The position numbers and the translations under genes are program-made. Of a DNA stretch of 64,000 nt, positions 33,085-41,973 are shown piece after piece. Numbering within the stretch: position 1 is the first letter of the stretch; each line of letters begins with the position of its first letter. The stretch comes from an uncultured Sphingomonadaceae bacterium (GTDB lineage Bacteria > Pseudomonadota > Alphaproteobacteria > Sphingomonadales > Sphingomonadaceae). The DNA lies in contig CALKUK010000012.1 in the NCBI GenBank assembly GCA_937996655.1, forward strand, positions 1 to 64,000, in the 5' to 3' direction. The notes below the pieces were generated by a model, which was not told the origin of the DNA, did not search any database, and was given only the letters and a program-made list of their open reading frames with translations.

Positions 33085-34766
33085 GGCCGCCTCCGCTTCG
33101 CCAAGGGACGATGGGCGCTGCGCAAGTCTTCTATCAGGCTGGCATGCATAAGGCCGGCCTTCCTGGTCTCGGCCCCGGAATAAGCACTTGTGGTTGTGCT
33201 GATCGATTTGTGACGCAGCAGCTGCCGAACAACTTCGTAGTTCCCGGGATTTGCGTCGAGAAAGATCTTGCCAGCGGCATGGCGGAAGAGGTGCGGGTTA
33301 AACTCAAGGCCCGTGAACGTGCGGATAGCGGAGCAAATTTGTCCCCCCAGCGTATTGGCAGATTTAGAGTTGCCGCCACGACCCGGAAACAGCGCCGAGC
33401 TTGGACCGTTCAGCAGATGTGGTCGATAGTCCCTTATGTACCAAGTGATGATGTCCAGCGCGAAAGTGGGGATTTGGAAGTTTACCGATTCCCGGTTCTT
33501 CACTTCTGTCTCTGAGATGACGAGGTAGACGCCGTTGCGGTTGGAAACGAAATGGCTCTCGATATCGAGGGCGGCAAGATTGCTCTTTCGCAAAGGGATA
33601 ACAAGTTGGAGCGCGATTGCGGCAGCCGACTGGGCCACTAACGCGCGCCGTTTCAGGGGCGCCTTACTCTTTTCAACATATTTGCGAATGGTGTCCGGCA
33701 AGCAGACAAATTCTGCGACGACGGCCTCATCGTCGAACGGGCGCAAGCGTTCCCGGTTCTTGGCGGTCATTCCGCTTTCTTGAACCGCAACCCGAGCGGT
33801 AATGCGCTTAAGGCGCATATGTTCGGTTGGGCCAACCTTGACCCAGTGAAGAGCAACCTTGGTCAGAAAGGTGGACATCTGCGCAACGCCGCCTGATGTC
33901 TTCCCACCCCGCCGTCCCATCAGAAAGTTCAGGATGCGTTTGACATTCTGCACCTCAACCAGCGTGGATATCGCGGTAATGGTATTCGGATCGACGCCTG
34001 AGCGAGCAAGGCAGGACGCTGCCGCGCGCATCTGATGGCGCCGTGTTTTGATTGTGGCAGGACGAACAGGGCGCACTGGTCCAAAATCATCACTGTCATC
34101 ATCTTCATCGAGCAGCGCGCCTTGGCTCAGCCGCTTTAGATAGGCGTCTACGTCAGCCTCAAAGGATGCCGGAAAATACGCAAACGGATATGAGTAGCTA
34201 TCCCGCTTGCTCGGCCGCTCCAAGATGATCTGCGGCCATTCAGCATGAAACCTAACTGCGCGCTGCCAGCACCAGATAAATGCATCAGATGCCTTTTCGG
34301 CATTGGCCCGCATCCGGTTCTCAAAAATGGCCTCGGTGTATGCCGTTAGATGTGCAGCGGTCACATTGGAGGGCGTGATACCAGATGAGCTCAACCAACG
34401 GGTCGCCGCCGACAGGCCGCGTGACAAGCTTACAGGCAGGAGGTCGAGCTTGTTCTTCCAGTCTGTGTGAATGGGGGCGATGTTCCGGCTGGGCAGAAGA
34501 TCGCGAACCAACTCAATGGCCTTTGCCAACCCAGAGCAGATATTGGCCCAGCGGCGTTCAGAGATGCCTTGGGCAAGCGGGGCCACCGCCTCGCGCAAAG
34601 GGCGGATGTCTTTTGGATGGGCGAGCACCGTGTGGGGTGATTTCCCCACTGCCTTGCAGAAGGAAGTAACAGCGCTTTTAAGGTCGCGCTTGCGTGTGCC
34701 CGGCTCCAACTGCTCAATGGCATCGAGAACATCCTGCAGGGTCGGCATTGTTGACCTGGTATTCAT
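33081..34766 (-). CDS. Tyrosine recombinase (first of pair), long form
   Basis: 561 residues. The C-terminal catalytic domain has LVIPLRKSNLAALDI (Arg), EVKNRESVNFQIP (Lys), NPHLFRHAAGKIF (HxxR) and LLRHKSISTTTSAYSG (His and Tyr). The long N-terminal part (about 1-330) is helical and may bind DNA. ATG at 34766 is preferred to 34829 because an AAAGG site lies just upstream. Two different tyrosine recombinases in tandem resemble TnpA/TnpB pairs of Tn554-like elements, though the order differs. Confidence 0.85.
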   Translation of the reverse strand: MNTRSTMPTLQDVLDAIEQLEPGTRKRDLKSAVTSFCKAVGKSPHTVLAHPKDIRPLREAVAPLAQGISERRWANICSGLAKAIELVRDLLPSRNIAPIHTDWKNKLDLLPVSLSRGLSAATRWLSSSGITPSNVTAAHLTAYTEAIFENRMRANAEKASDAFIWCWQRAVRFHAEWPQIILERPSKRDSYSYPFAYFPASFEADVDAYLKRLSQGALLDEDDDSDDFGPVRPVRPATIKTRRHQMRAAASCLARSGVDPNTITAISTLVEVQNVKRILNFLMGRRGGKTSGGVAQMSTFLTKVALHWVKVGPTEHMRLKRITARVAVQESGMTAKNRERLRPFDDEAVVAEFVCLPDTIRKYVEKSKAPLKRRALVAQSAAAIALQLVIPLRKSNLAALDIESHFVSNRNGVYLVISETEVKNRESVNFQIPTFALDIITWYIRDYRPHLLNGPSSALFPGRGGNSKSANTLGGQICSAIRTFTGLEFNPHLFRHAAGKIFLDANPGNYEVVRQLLRHKSISTTTSAYSGAETRKAGLMHASLIEDLRSAHRPLAKRRRP

Positions 34767-34862
34767 CGTTAGACCTTTTTCCTTGTCGTGAGGACAGGAG
34801 TGGACAGGTGGGGTGATTCGTGAATGCATATACTAATATTCCAACCCCGTTCGGGGTCGGAC

Positions 34863-35153
34863 CTATTCACGACACGCACCCAAAATATTGATTTCACGCC
34901 ATAAAATGTCGCGATCAAATCGCAGCTGTCGGCCAATGCGAATGGTGGTCACGTAGCCAGCTTTAACCATGCGGCGGAGAGTTCTTGGGGAGATATGAAG
35001 CTGTGCGGCCGCTTCGGCCAGTGTCAGCAGACTGGGCTGCAGTGCGCGGTTAACATTGCTCGCGGAAGCTGATGTACGTTGATGATTTTCGCACGCCCAT
35101 GCCGGGAGCGGGGTTTCGAACATCGGAAAGGATGATTTGGCCTTGCGAGACAT
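34863..35153 (-). CDS. Excisionase-like helix-turn-helix protein
   Basis: About 96 residues, with a C-terminal MerR/excisionase-type HTH: LLTLAEAAAQLHISPRTLRRMVKAGYVTTIRIGRQLRFD. Such proteins direct excision or regulate integration genes. It precedes the two tyrosine recombinases on the same strand by about 100 bases. ATG 35153 is preferred; 35213 adds an unsupported extension. Confidence 0.75.
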   Translation of the reverse strand: MSRKAKSSFPMFETPLPAWACENHQRTSASASNVNRALQPSLLTLAEAAAQLHISPRTLRRMVKAGYVTTIRIGRQLRFDRDILWREINILGACRE

Positions 35154-35243
35154 GATCTGCAAGCCATGGCACCAGCATCGCCCCAGTGCAGGGCCATAAC
35201 TTATCGAAACCAATCCAGAGTCATGGCCTTGGAATGATCGATC

Positions 35244-35294
35244 TCAACCTTGCCAAGGTTAGGGTCGAGGGTTCGAATCCCTTCGCCCGCGCCA
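35244..35294 (+). pseudogene. 3' fragment of tRNA-Gly (GCC)
   Basis: The sequence from CAACCTTGCCAAGG through the T-arm GAGGGTTCGAATCCCTT to CGCCCGC and GCCA matches the anticodon arm to 3' end of alphaproteobacterial tRNA-Gly(GCC). The 5' half is missing. It lies at the right end of the element, so it is probably a carried or displaced attachment sequence. Confidence 0.75.
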
Positions 35295-35310
35295 TTGGCG
35301 AACAAAACCA
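35289..35310. repeat. Right attachment-site repeat (attR candidate)
   Basis: GCGCCATT, two bases (GG), then CGAACAAAACCA, matching the left copy at 29238 in 20 of 22 positions. It directly continues the tRNA-Gly fragment. Together the copies bound about 6.07 kb. Confidence 0.65.
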
Positions 35311-35395
35311 TTCAGTGCCGATCACGCCCTTCCGGCAATGGTCCTTTCAGGCATGCAATCGGCGTACAATGTGGAACAGATCAATTCTTGCTATC

Positions 35396-35413
35396 ATGAA
35401 CTAACTAGTTCAT
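35396..35413. promoter_or_regulatory. TetR-type operator 1 (before the quiC gene)
   Basis: ATGAACTA, AC, TAGTTCAT is a perfect 8-bp inverted repeat. It contains ACTAACTAGTTCAT, matching motifs before the esterase operon (38061) and TonB receptor (41902, 41925). It lies 37 bases upstream of the QuiC start. Confidence 0.7.
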
Positions 35414-35449
35414 AAAATAGCTTCCCCTTTGACATGAGTGAGCTGTGTC

Positions 35450-37324
35450 ATGAAATCCTCGATCGCAACGGTCTCCATCAGTGGCACTTTGGACGGAAAG
35501 TTGAAGGCCGCTGCTGATGCGGGATTTCAGGGTGTTGAGATATTCGAAAACGATCTGCTTTCCTATCCGGGGAGCGCCAAGGACGTCGGTGTTTTGATCA
35601 AGGATCTGGGGTTGGAATGCACTGTGTTCCAGCCCTTCCGGGATTTTGAAGGCATGCCCGAGCCGCAACGCGCGCGCGGCTTTGAACGGATGAGGCGCAA
35701 ATTCGGCGTTATGGCCGATCTCCAAACAGACCTTGTCTTGGTCTGTTCCAATTGCTCGCCTCTGGCAGAGGGCGCGCGTGCCCAGCTGATCGACGATTTC
35801 CATGAACTCGGAGAATTGGCCGCCGCCCATGGGATGCGCATCGGTTATGAGGCGCTGGCTTGGGGCCGGCACGTCCATGATCATCGCGACGCGTGGAGCA
35901 TCGTGCGCGATGTCGACCACCCCCATATTGGCCTTATCCTCGACAGCTTCCACTCCCTTGCGCGTCGGGTGCCGTCCTCCAGCATCGGCGATATCGCGCT
36001 CGAAAAGCTGTTTCTGGTTCAGGTCGCAGACGCGCCGTTATTGGAAATGGATTATCTCAGTTGGAGTCGCCATTTCCGCAACATGCCCGGACAGGGCGAC
36101 CTGCCGTTGCCCGAATGGGCGCAAGCCATTCACCGCCTCGGGTATCAGGGCTATTGGTCGCTTGAAATCTTCAATGACCGATTTCGTGCCGGCTCGGCCT
36201 CCGGCGTCGCGCGGGACGGGTATCGGTCGCTGCAATTGATGCATGATCAAGTGGCTCGCCAGCCCCGCCCGGTTATCTGCCCCGCCATGCCACCGCGGGT
36301 CGACGTGCGCGGAGTGGAGTTTATTGAATTTGCCGCAAGCGATGATGAGGCTGATGCGCTGGCCGCGATGCTCACCGCGCTGGGTTTTGCGCCAACTGCC
36401 AGCCACCGCCGCAAGGATGTGGTTCGATGGCAGCAGGGGCAGATCAATATTGTCGTCAACCGCGATCCGGAAGGCCTTGCTCATAGCTTCGACGTTGTTC
36501 ACGGCGCGTCGGTCTGTGCGCTGGGGCTGCGGGTCAGTGATCCGCAGGCGGCTCTTGGGCGCGCAGCCGCCCTCGGCATCCCGCTTTATGCCCAGGCGGC
36601 TGGTCCGGATGAAATCCAGATGCCGTCCGTGCGCGGTGTGGGCGGCAGTCTTGTCTATTTCATCGCCGACGGCAGCGAAGAAAGCCTATGGTCTCATGAG
36701 TTTCCAAACCGTCTAGATCAAATGCCTCCGAGCAAATCTCTGGGTTTGTTGCGAGCGGACCATATTGCACAGACCATGCAATATGAAGAATTCCTGTCCT
36801 GGCTGCTTTATTATATTGCGCTTTTCAATGTGGAGAAAACCCCGCAGCTTGAAATCGCCGACACTCTTGGTCTTGTTCAAAGCCAGGCGGTTGAAACCCC
36901 GGATAAGGATTTTCGAGTCACGTTGAACGGATCGATGGCAGCCCAGACCCTGTCTGCGCGCTTTATCCATCATTATATGGGCGCGGGCGTACAGCATATT
37001 GCCCTGTCGACCGCTGATATCTTTGACGCTGCGCAAGCCGCGAAAGAAAACGGCCTGCCCATGCTGGAAATTCCACGCAATTATTATGATGATCTTGAAG
37101 CCCGCTTTGGCCTTGAGCCCGCCTTGATCGACCGGATGGCCGCGCTCAACATCCTGTATGACAGGGATGGCGACGCGGAGTATTTTCAGTTTTACAGCCG
37201 AGCATTTGCAAAGCGCGTCTTCTTTGAAATCGTAGAACGGCGGGGCTATGCAGCTTATGGCGCTGCCAACGCATCGATCCGCCTGGCGGCACAGGCCCGC
37301 TTCAAAGCAGATATGGCGGATTGA
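35450..37324 (+). CDS. 3-dehydroshikimate dehydratase, QuiC type (sugar-isomerase/HPPD-like fusion)
   Basis: 624 residues. The N-terminal TIM barrel (about 1-275) is AP-endonuclease/isomerase-like: AADAGFQGVEIFENDL, then IGYEALAWGRHVHDHRDAW and YWSLEIFNDRF supplying metal ligands. The C-terminal half (about 290-620) is an HPPD-like VOC domain with RADHIAQTM, GVQHIALSTADI and FFEIVERRGY providing a His-His-Glu metal site. This fusion is known for 3-dehydroshikimate dehydratases that make protocatechuate. ATG 35450 is the likely start; GTG 35438 is four codons upstream. It sits at the head of the TetR region with a shikimate dehydrogenase in the same cluster. Confidence 0.85.
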   Translation: MKSSIATVSISGTLDGKLKAAADAGFQGVEIFENDLLSYPGSAKDVGVLIKDLGLECTVFQPFRDFEGMPEPQRARGFERMRRKFGVMADLQTDLVLVCSNCSPLAEGARAQLIDDFHELGELAAAHGMRIGYEALAWGRHVHDHRDAWSIVRDVDHPHIGLILDSFHSLARRVPSSSIGDIALEKLFLVQVADAPLLEMDYLSWSRHFRNMPGQGDLPLPEWAQAIHRLGYQGYWSLEIFNDRFRAGSASGVARDGYRSLQLMHDQVARQPRPVICPAMPPRVDVRGVEFIEFAASDDEADALAAMLTALGFAPTASHRRKDVVRWQQGQINIVVNRDPEGLAHSFDVVHGASVCALGLRVSDPQAALGRAAALGIPLYAQAAGPDEIQMPSVRGVGGSLVYFIADGSEESLWSHEFPNRLDQMPPSKSLGLLRADHIAQTMQYEEFLSWLLYYIALFNVEKTPQLEIADTLGLVQSQAVETPDKDFRVTLNGSMAAQTLSARFIHHYMGAGVQHIALSTADIFDAAQAAKENGLPMLEIPRNYYDDLEARFGLEPALIDRMAALNILYDRDGDAEYFQFYSRAFAKRVFFEIVERRGYAAYGAANASIRLAAQARFKADMAD

Positions 37325-37382
37325 GTTTCGCGGTCAGCGAACTAATCACGTGCGAAACAACGGGGACAGAATATTGGCACGG

Positions 37383-38024
37383 ATGAAAAAATCGCCGGAA
37401 GCGCGGACCAACGATGCAGATGAAACGCGCAACAATATTCTCCAGATTGCCGCGCGCGAATTTGCGGACAAGGGGTTGGCTGGCGCACGCATCGACGAAA
37501 TCGCCGAGAAGACCAGTTCTTCAAAGCGGATGATCTATTATTATTTCGGCAGCAAGGAAGAACTTTACCGCGCTGTTCTCGAACAGGCCTATGCTAATAT
37601 CCGCGGCCGCGAAGAAGCCGCTGAGGCCAAGTTTCGGGAAATGCCGGCCGAGCAGGCGCTGCGCGCCCAAATCGAGCAGACCTTTGACTATCACGCGGCC
37701 AACCCTGATTTTGTTCGCCTTGTGATGAATGAGAATATCCATCACGGCGAACATATTGGTCACGTTTCCGGTCTGAAGGAACGCAATCGCAGCGTGATCG
37801 CGCTGCTCAAGGCAATTATTGATAAAGGCATTGCGGACCGGGTATTCAAAAAGGGCATCGATCCTGTCGATCTCCATATGTCGATCAGCGCGCTGTGCTT
37901 TTACAATGTCTCCAACCGTTATACCTTTGACGCCAATTTCGGCATCGATATGGGCACGCTTAAAGCGCTGAAAAAGCGCCGAGCGCAAGTGGCAGAAATC
38001 ATTCTGTCTTGGGTCAAGGCCTAG
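37383..38024 (+). CDS. TetR/AcrR-family transcriptional regulator
   Basis: 213 residues. The N-terminal HTH is NNILQIAAREFADKGLAGARIDEIAEKTSSSKRMIYYYFGSKEELY. The C-terminal effector domain resembles AcrR/RutR-type regulators. ATG at 37383 fits the family start. It lies between quiC and the first esterase on the same strand and is the best candidate to bind the operators at 35396, 38061 and 41902/41925. The effector may be an aromatic or a shikimate compound; this is inference. Confidence 0.88.
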   Translation: MKKSPEARTNDADETRNNILQIAAREFADKGLAGARIDEIAEKTSSSKRMIYYYFGSKEELYRAVLEQAYANIRGREEAAEAKFREMPAEQALRAQIEQTFDYHAANPDFVRLVMNENIHHGEHIGHVSGLKERNRSVIALLKAIIDKGIADRVFKKGIDPVDLHMSISALCFYNVSNRYTFDANFGIDMGTLKALKKRRAQVAEIILSWVKA

Positions 38025-38039
38025 GCATTATTGCCTAGG
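38020..38039 (+). terminator. Hairpin at the end of the tetR gene
   Basis: CCTAGGC, ATTATT, GCCTAGG: a perfect 7-bp stem overlapping the TetR stop codon. There is no T-run, so a weak terminator or mRNA-stabilising hairpin is likelier than a strong terminator. Confidence 0.45.
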
Positions 38040-38060
38040 ATGAAAGCCTCGTATATTTTG

Positions 38061-38076
38061 TACGAAATAGTTAGTT
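38061..38076. promoter_or_regulatory. TetR-type operator 2 (before the esterase operon)
   Basis: TACGAAATAGTTAGTT; its complement reads AACTAACTATTTCGTA, which matches the operator 1 pattern. It lies 13 bases before the preferred esterase start and just upstream of the GGGAGAGAG ribosome site. Confidence 0.6.
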
Positions 38077-38089
38077 GGGAGAGAGTTTG

Positions 38090-39082
38090 ATGAAACGCGC
38101 CTTATCGCTTGCTGCCTTCATGTCGTTGTTGCTGACCGGCGCTGCCCACGCCGCGACGCGGGACTTTCCGGTTTCCGCACTGCCCGCCTTGACCGATGTC
38201 TATCCTGATCGTGTCACGGCGTTTCCGGATGGCGTTACGGGGCTCGCAGATGTCGTCTATTCGGCTCTGCCCGGTTTCCGGCCGATGATCGTCGACATTT
38301 ACATGCCGAAAGACACCGCGCCCAAACCGCTTATCCTCTACATCCATGGCGGGGGCTGGATGGGCGGGCATACCCGTCATTCCGGCGCGCTGTCAGACTT
38401 CCCCGAAGTCCTGGCCCGCCTCGCGAGCGAAGGGTTTGTGGTGGCAAGCCTTGAATATCGGCTGTCCGGCGAGGCCCCGTTCCCGGCGCAATTGCAGGAT
38501 GCGCGCGCGGCCATCCGGTTTCTGAAAGCCAATGCTGCAAAATATGGCATTGATGCCAGCCGTGTCGGCGTCTGGGGTGGATCTGCGGGCGGGCATCTGA
38601 CAGGCCTGATTGCAACAAGCTGCGGTGAAACCGGCGTCGATCCGGCACCGGCGCCGGCGGGCTCCGAATGTGTGCAGGCGGCTGTCACCTGGTACGGCGT
38701 TTTTGATTTCGCCCCCATGCTGAAAAAGGCGGCCGCCGCCCCAAATCCGACCAGCGCTGAATATAGCTTGCTGCGGTGTCGGCCAGAAGATTGCACAGCC
38801 GAACAGGTTGCCGCTGTCAGCCCCGTTGCCCATGTCGACCGGAATGATCCGCCGATGCTGTTGATCCACGGGGAAAAGGACAGCGTCGTTGATGTGTCCC
38901 AATCACATATGATGGAGGCGCGCCTTCGATCGGTGGGGGTGCCTGTTGACGCGATCTATATCCCGGGCGTGGATCACAGCTTTGTCGGCGCGACGCCGGA
39001 AGAAACCCGCGCCGCAACGCTAAAGGCGACCAACGCCACGTTCGACTTCTTCCACACGGCGCTCAAGGTTCCCACGAAATGA
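38090..39082 (+). CDS. Secreted alpha/beta-hydrolase esterase (HSL-like)
   Basis: 330 residues with a signal peptide (RALSLAAFMSLLLTGAAHA). The oxyanion motif is YIHGGGW, the nucleophile sits in VWGGSAGGHLTG, Asp in HGEKDSVVD and His in GVDHSF. It likely cleaves a small carboxylic ester in the periplasm. It overlaps the next esterase by four bases. Substrate is inferred from the cluster: perhaps an ester of quinate or shikimate. Confidence 0.88.
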   Translation: MKRALSLAAFMSLLLTGAAHAATRDFPVSALPALTDVYPDRVTAFPDGVTGLADVVYSALPGFRPMIVDIYMPKDTAPKPLILYIHGGGWMGGHTRHSGALSDFPEVLARLASEGFVVASLEYRLSGEAPFPAQLQDARAAIRFLKANAAKYGIDASRVGVWGGSAGGHLTGLIATSCGETGVDPAPAPAGSECVQAAVTWYGVFDFAPMLKKAAAAPNPTSAEYSLLRCRPEDCTAEQVAAVSPVAHVDRNDPPMLLIHGEKDSVVDVSQSHMMEARLRSVGVPVDAIYIPGVDHSFVGATPEETRAATLKATNATFDFFHTALKVPTK

Positions 39083-40647
39083 TCCGGCGCGTCGCCTCCG
39101 CGCTGATTTTGGCGCTGGCCGCCGCCCCCGCGACGGCGCAAATGGCGACGGTTGAACAAGGGGCCATCGAAGGTAAAACGCTTGCAACGGGCGTGCGCGC
39201 TTGGCTTGGTGTGCCGTTCGCGGCACCGCCGGTGCGCGACCTGCGCTGGCGGGCGCCCCAGCCTGCCGCCGCGTGGCAAGGAACATATCACGCAGACCGC
39301 GCCGCACCGATGTGTCTGCAGCCGCTGCGCAATCGCACGATGAACCATTATTTTGGGAATGAGGCGACGTCTGAGGACTGTCTCTACCTGAACATCTGGG
39401 CGCCACCAGAGCCCGCGCCCGCGGGTCATCCTTACCCGGTTGTGGTGTGGATTTATGGCGGCGGGTTCAACATCGGATCGGCCAGCATGGCCAATTATTC
39501 GGGCGCGTCTCTCGCCGCAAAAGGGGTCATCCAGGTCAACCTTGCCTATCGCGTTGGGACGCTCGGCTTCTTCGCGCATCCAGACCTGACGCGCGACGCG
39601 GCGGGGGCATCTGGCAATTACGGCCTGATGGATCAAATCGCTGGGCTGGAATGGGTTCACCGCAACATTGCGGCCTTTGGCGGCGATCCGGAGAATGTCA
39701 CGATCATGGGGCAATCGGCTGGGTCGATGTCGGTCGCCCTGCTGCAAGCAAGCCCCGCCGCGAAGGGGCTGTTCAAGCGCGTTGTCGGGATGAGCGGGAG
39801 CCCTTTGGGAGAACTGCTGGCCCCAGAACCGCTCGCTGAGGCTGAAGCTGACGGTGTCCGCTTTGCGGCGTCGCTTGGGGCCAGCTCGGTTGAAGCGCTC
39901 CGCGATATGAGCGGCGACAAAATTGCAGCCGCACCTTTTGTCCGCCGCGGACCGATCACGGTTGACGGGCGCGTGTTGCCCCAATCGCCCTCGCAGATAT
40001 TTGTTCAAGGTGCCCAAAACAACGTGCCGGCGATGTTGGGCTTCACAGCAGATGAATCCTTCCGCCCCTTAGGCCCGGTCCATAATGTCGCCGAATATCA
40101 GGCAGCCATCCGGCGCGCCTTTCCGGAGCGGGCAGACGCGATCTTGAAAGCCTATCCTGCGACGTCTGATGCTGCAGCGGCTCGGGCTGCAGCGGATGTG
40201 CAACGCGACGCAACGGTGGGTCTCCAAATGGCAGGCTGGGCACGTGCCCAAAAGGCGCCGACCTGGGTCTGGCTGTTCAGCCGCCGTCATCCCTATGCTG
40301 AAGGAATAAGGTTCAGCGATCACGATCCTGCAACGGTGGGCGCCTATCATACCGGCGACGTGCCCTATTGGCTGGACACACTCGACGCGCTCAACCTGTT
40401 TCGCCAGACCCGCAATTGGACGGCGGAAGATCGGGCCCTGGCGGCACGCATGTCAGGCATGATTATCTCTTTCGCCAAGGGGGAGGCGCCCGATGCCAAC
40501 TGGCCGCAATTTTCCGCAGCCAAGCCAAAGATGATGCAGCTTGATCTTATGCCGCGCGTCATTTCCTGGCCGCATTATACGTCACTGGGTCTGTTCAGCG
40601 GTGTGGCCGTTGCAGCGCCTGCAGAGCCCCGCAAACCAAGGGATTAA
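39079..40647 (+). CDS. Secreted type-B carboxylesterase
   Basis: 522 residues with a signal peptide ending near ATAQM. It has the type-B signature EDCLYLNIWAP, VVWIYGGGFNIGSAS, and the nucleophile in IMGQSAGSMSVALL; the catalytic His is likely in VGAYHTGDVPYWL. It hydrolyses carboxylic esters, potentially aromatic ones such as hydroxycinnamoyl esters. Its start overlaps the upstream esterase stop. Confidence 0.9.
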   Translation: MIRRVASALILALAAAPATAQMATVEQGAIEGKTLATGVRAWLGVPFAAPPVRDLRWRAPQPAAAWQGTYHADRAAPMCLQPLRNRTMNHYFGNEATSEDCLYLNIWAPPEPAPAGHPYPVVVWIYGGGFNIGSASMANYSGASLAAKGVIQVNLAYRVGTLGFFAHPDLTRDAAGASGNYGLMDQIAGLEWVHRNIAAFGGDPENVTIMGQSAGSMSVALLQASPAAKGLFKRVVGMSGSPLGELLAPEPLAEAEADGVRFAASLGASSVEALRDMSGDKIAAAPFVRRGPITVDGRVLPQSPSQIFVQGAQNNVPAMLGFTADESFRPLGPVHNVAEYQAAIRRAFPERADAILKAYPATSDAAAARAAADVQRDATVGLQMAGWARAQKAPTWVWLFSRRHPYAEGIRFSDHDPATVGAYHTGDVPYWLDTLDALNLFRQTRNWTAEDRALAARMSGMIISFAKGEAPDANWPQFSAAKPKMMQLDLMPRVISWPHYTSLGLFSGVAVAAPAEPRKPRD

Positions 40648-40658
40648 GGGATTAGCTT

Positions 40659-41882
40659 ATGGCCACGCCAATGACCGCCGCGCAAGGATCGGACGCGCCG
40701 ACCTGGTCTGCCGCCGCCCTTTTGGTGGTGGGCCTGTGTTTCGCGATCAACATGGTCGACGGCATGGATGTGGTCATCATGTCCTATATTTCCCCGGCGC
40801 TGGCGCGCGAATGGGGCGTTGCGCCCGATGCGCTGGGCGTCGTCTTTAGCGCCGGGCTGGCGGGCATGGCCATTGGGGGCATCTTCCTCGCCCCCCTCGC
40901 GGACCGGATCGGGCGGCGAAAGGTCATCCTTGCTGCCCTTGCTTTGATGTCAGCGGGCATGGTGTGCAGCGGTCTGGCGCAGAGCCTGACAGCGTTGATC
41001 GCGGCGCGGGTCGTTGTTGGGTCGGGCATCGGCACCGTGCTGGCTGCGATGGCGGCGCTTTCAGCAGAAGCAGCGCCCGAGGGGAAACGCGACCTTGCCG
41101 TCGGGATCGTCCAGGCAGGCTATCCGCTCGCGGCAGTATTTACGGGCCTTGTCGTTGCCCAAGCCCTGCCGGTTTTCGGGTGGCAAAAATTGTTGCTGGC
41201 TGCGGGCCTTGGCACGACGATCATGCTGCCGGTGACGTGGCTGGTCCTGCCTGAACGCACGATCGGGGCGTCGGCCCGCGCCAAATCCCCGATGATGAAC
41301 AGCCTTTTGGGCGAAAGACTACGCGTGCAAACCTTGCTCCTTTGGCTCGCCATTTTCACCGGCTTGATGGTCTTGTATTTCATCACAAGCTGGATCCCGA
41401 AGTTGTCGATTGAAGCTGGCTTGTCGGAAACGAACGGTATTTATGCCGGCGCGCTTTACAATTTCGGTGCTTTTTCCGGCACGATGCTGATGAGCTTCCT
41501 CTCGGTCCGCGTGCCGCTCGGTCGGATCATTCCCGCCTTTCTCGTTTCGGCCTGTATTGCGATGGTCGTGTTTGGCAGCGTTGCCATGTCCGTCACGATG
41601 ACTCTCTTTGTCGCCTTTGTGATCGGGGTGACGCTGCAAGGGGGGTATAACGGAATGTGGCCGCTGGCCGCGTCGGTATATCCGGAAGAATGTCGGGCGA
41701 CAGGGATCGGCTGGGCCATGTCGATCGGTCGGGGCGGGGCTGTCATTGGGCCGCTCCTCGGCGGCTATCTTATGGCGGCGCAAACGCCCTTGCCATGGCT
41801 GTTTGCGACCTATTGCGGTCCGCTTTTGTGCTGTGCGGGGGCAGCCTTCTGCACCGCGCGCCGGGGCGCACGCATAGCCTGA
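40659..41882 (+). CDS. MFS transporter, aromatic acid:H+ symporter (AAHS) type
   Basis: 407 residues, twelve predicted helices. The DGMDVVIMSYISPAL motif in helix 1, the loop LADRIGRRKVI after helix 2, and GYPLAAVFTGL are AAHS-like. Family members import benzoates, protocatechuate, quinate or shikimate. Its place after two esterases supports uptake of the acid released by ester cleavage. Confidence 0.86.
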   Translation: MATPMTAAQGSDAPTWSAAALLVVGLCFAINMVDGMDVVIMSYISPALAREWGVAPDALGVVFSAGLAGMAIGGIFLAPLADRIGRRKVILAALALMSAGMVCSGLAQSLTALIAARVVVGSGIGTVLAAMAALSAEAAPEGKRDLAVGIVQAGYPLAAVFTGLVVAQALPVFGWQKLLLAAGLGTTIMLPVTWLVLPERTIGASARAKSPMMNSLLGERLRVQTLLLWLAIFTGLMVLYFITSWIPKLSIEAGLSETNGIYAGALYNFGAFSGTMLMSFLSVRVPLGRIIPAFLVSACIAMVVFGSVAMSVTMTLFVAFVIGVTLQGGYNGMWPLAASVYPEECRATGIGWAMSIGRGGAVIGPLLGGYLMAAQTPLPWLFATYCGPLLCCAGAAFCTARRGARIA

Positions 41883-41901
41883 TTAATGACATGAATTTGA
41901 C

Positions 41902-41941
41902 ATGAACTAGTTCGTACATTAAAGTAACGAACGAGTTAGTA
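41902..41941. promoter_or_regulatory. Two TetR-type operators before the TonB-dependent receptor
   Basis: 41902-41919 reads ATGAACTAGTTCGTACAT, with a GAACTAGTTC palindrome. 41925-41941 reads TAACGAACGAGTTAGTA, whose complement fits ACTAACTCGTTCGT. Both match the shared operator. The receptor starts at 41974 after the GGGAGGG ribosome site. Confidence 0.65.
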
Positions 41942-41973
41942 AATAATCACGCGATTCTCAGGGAGGGTAACTG

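Larger units (their letters stand above)
35214..35449. other. Intergenic region at right end of the element
   Basis: Holds the tRNA-Gly fragment, the right repeat, and the first TetR-type operator (35396-35413). I see no further gene. The 96-residue HTH gene ends its frame on the left; the QuiC gene starts on the right. Confidence 0.6.
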
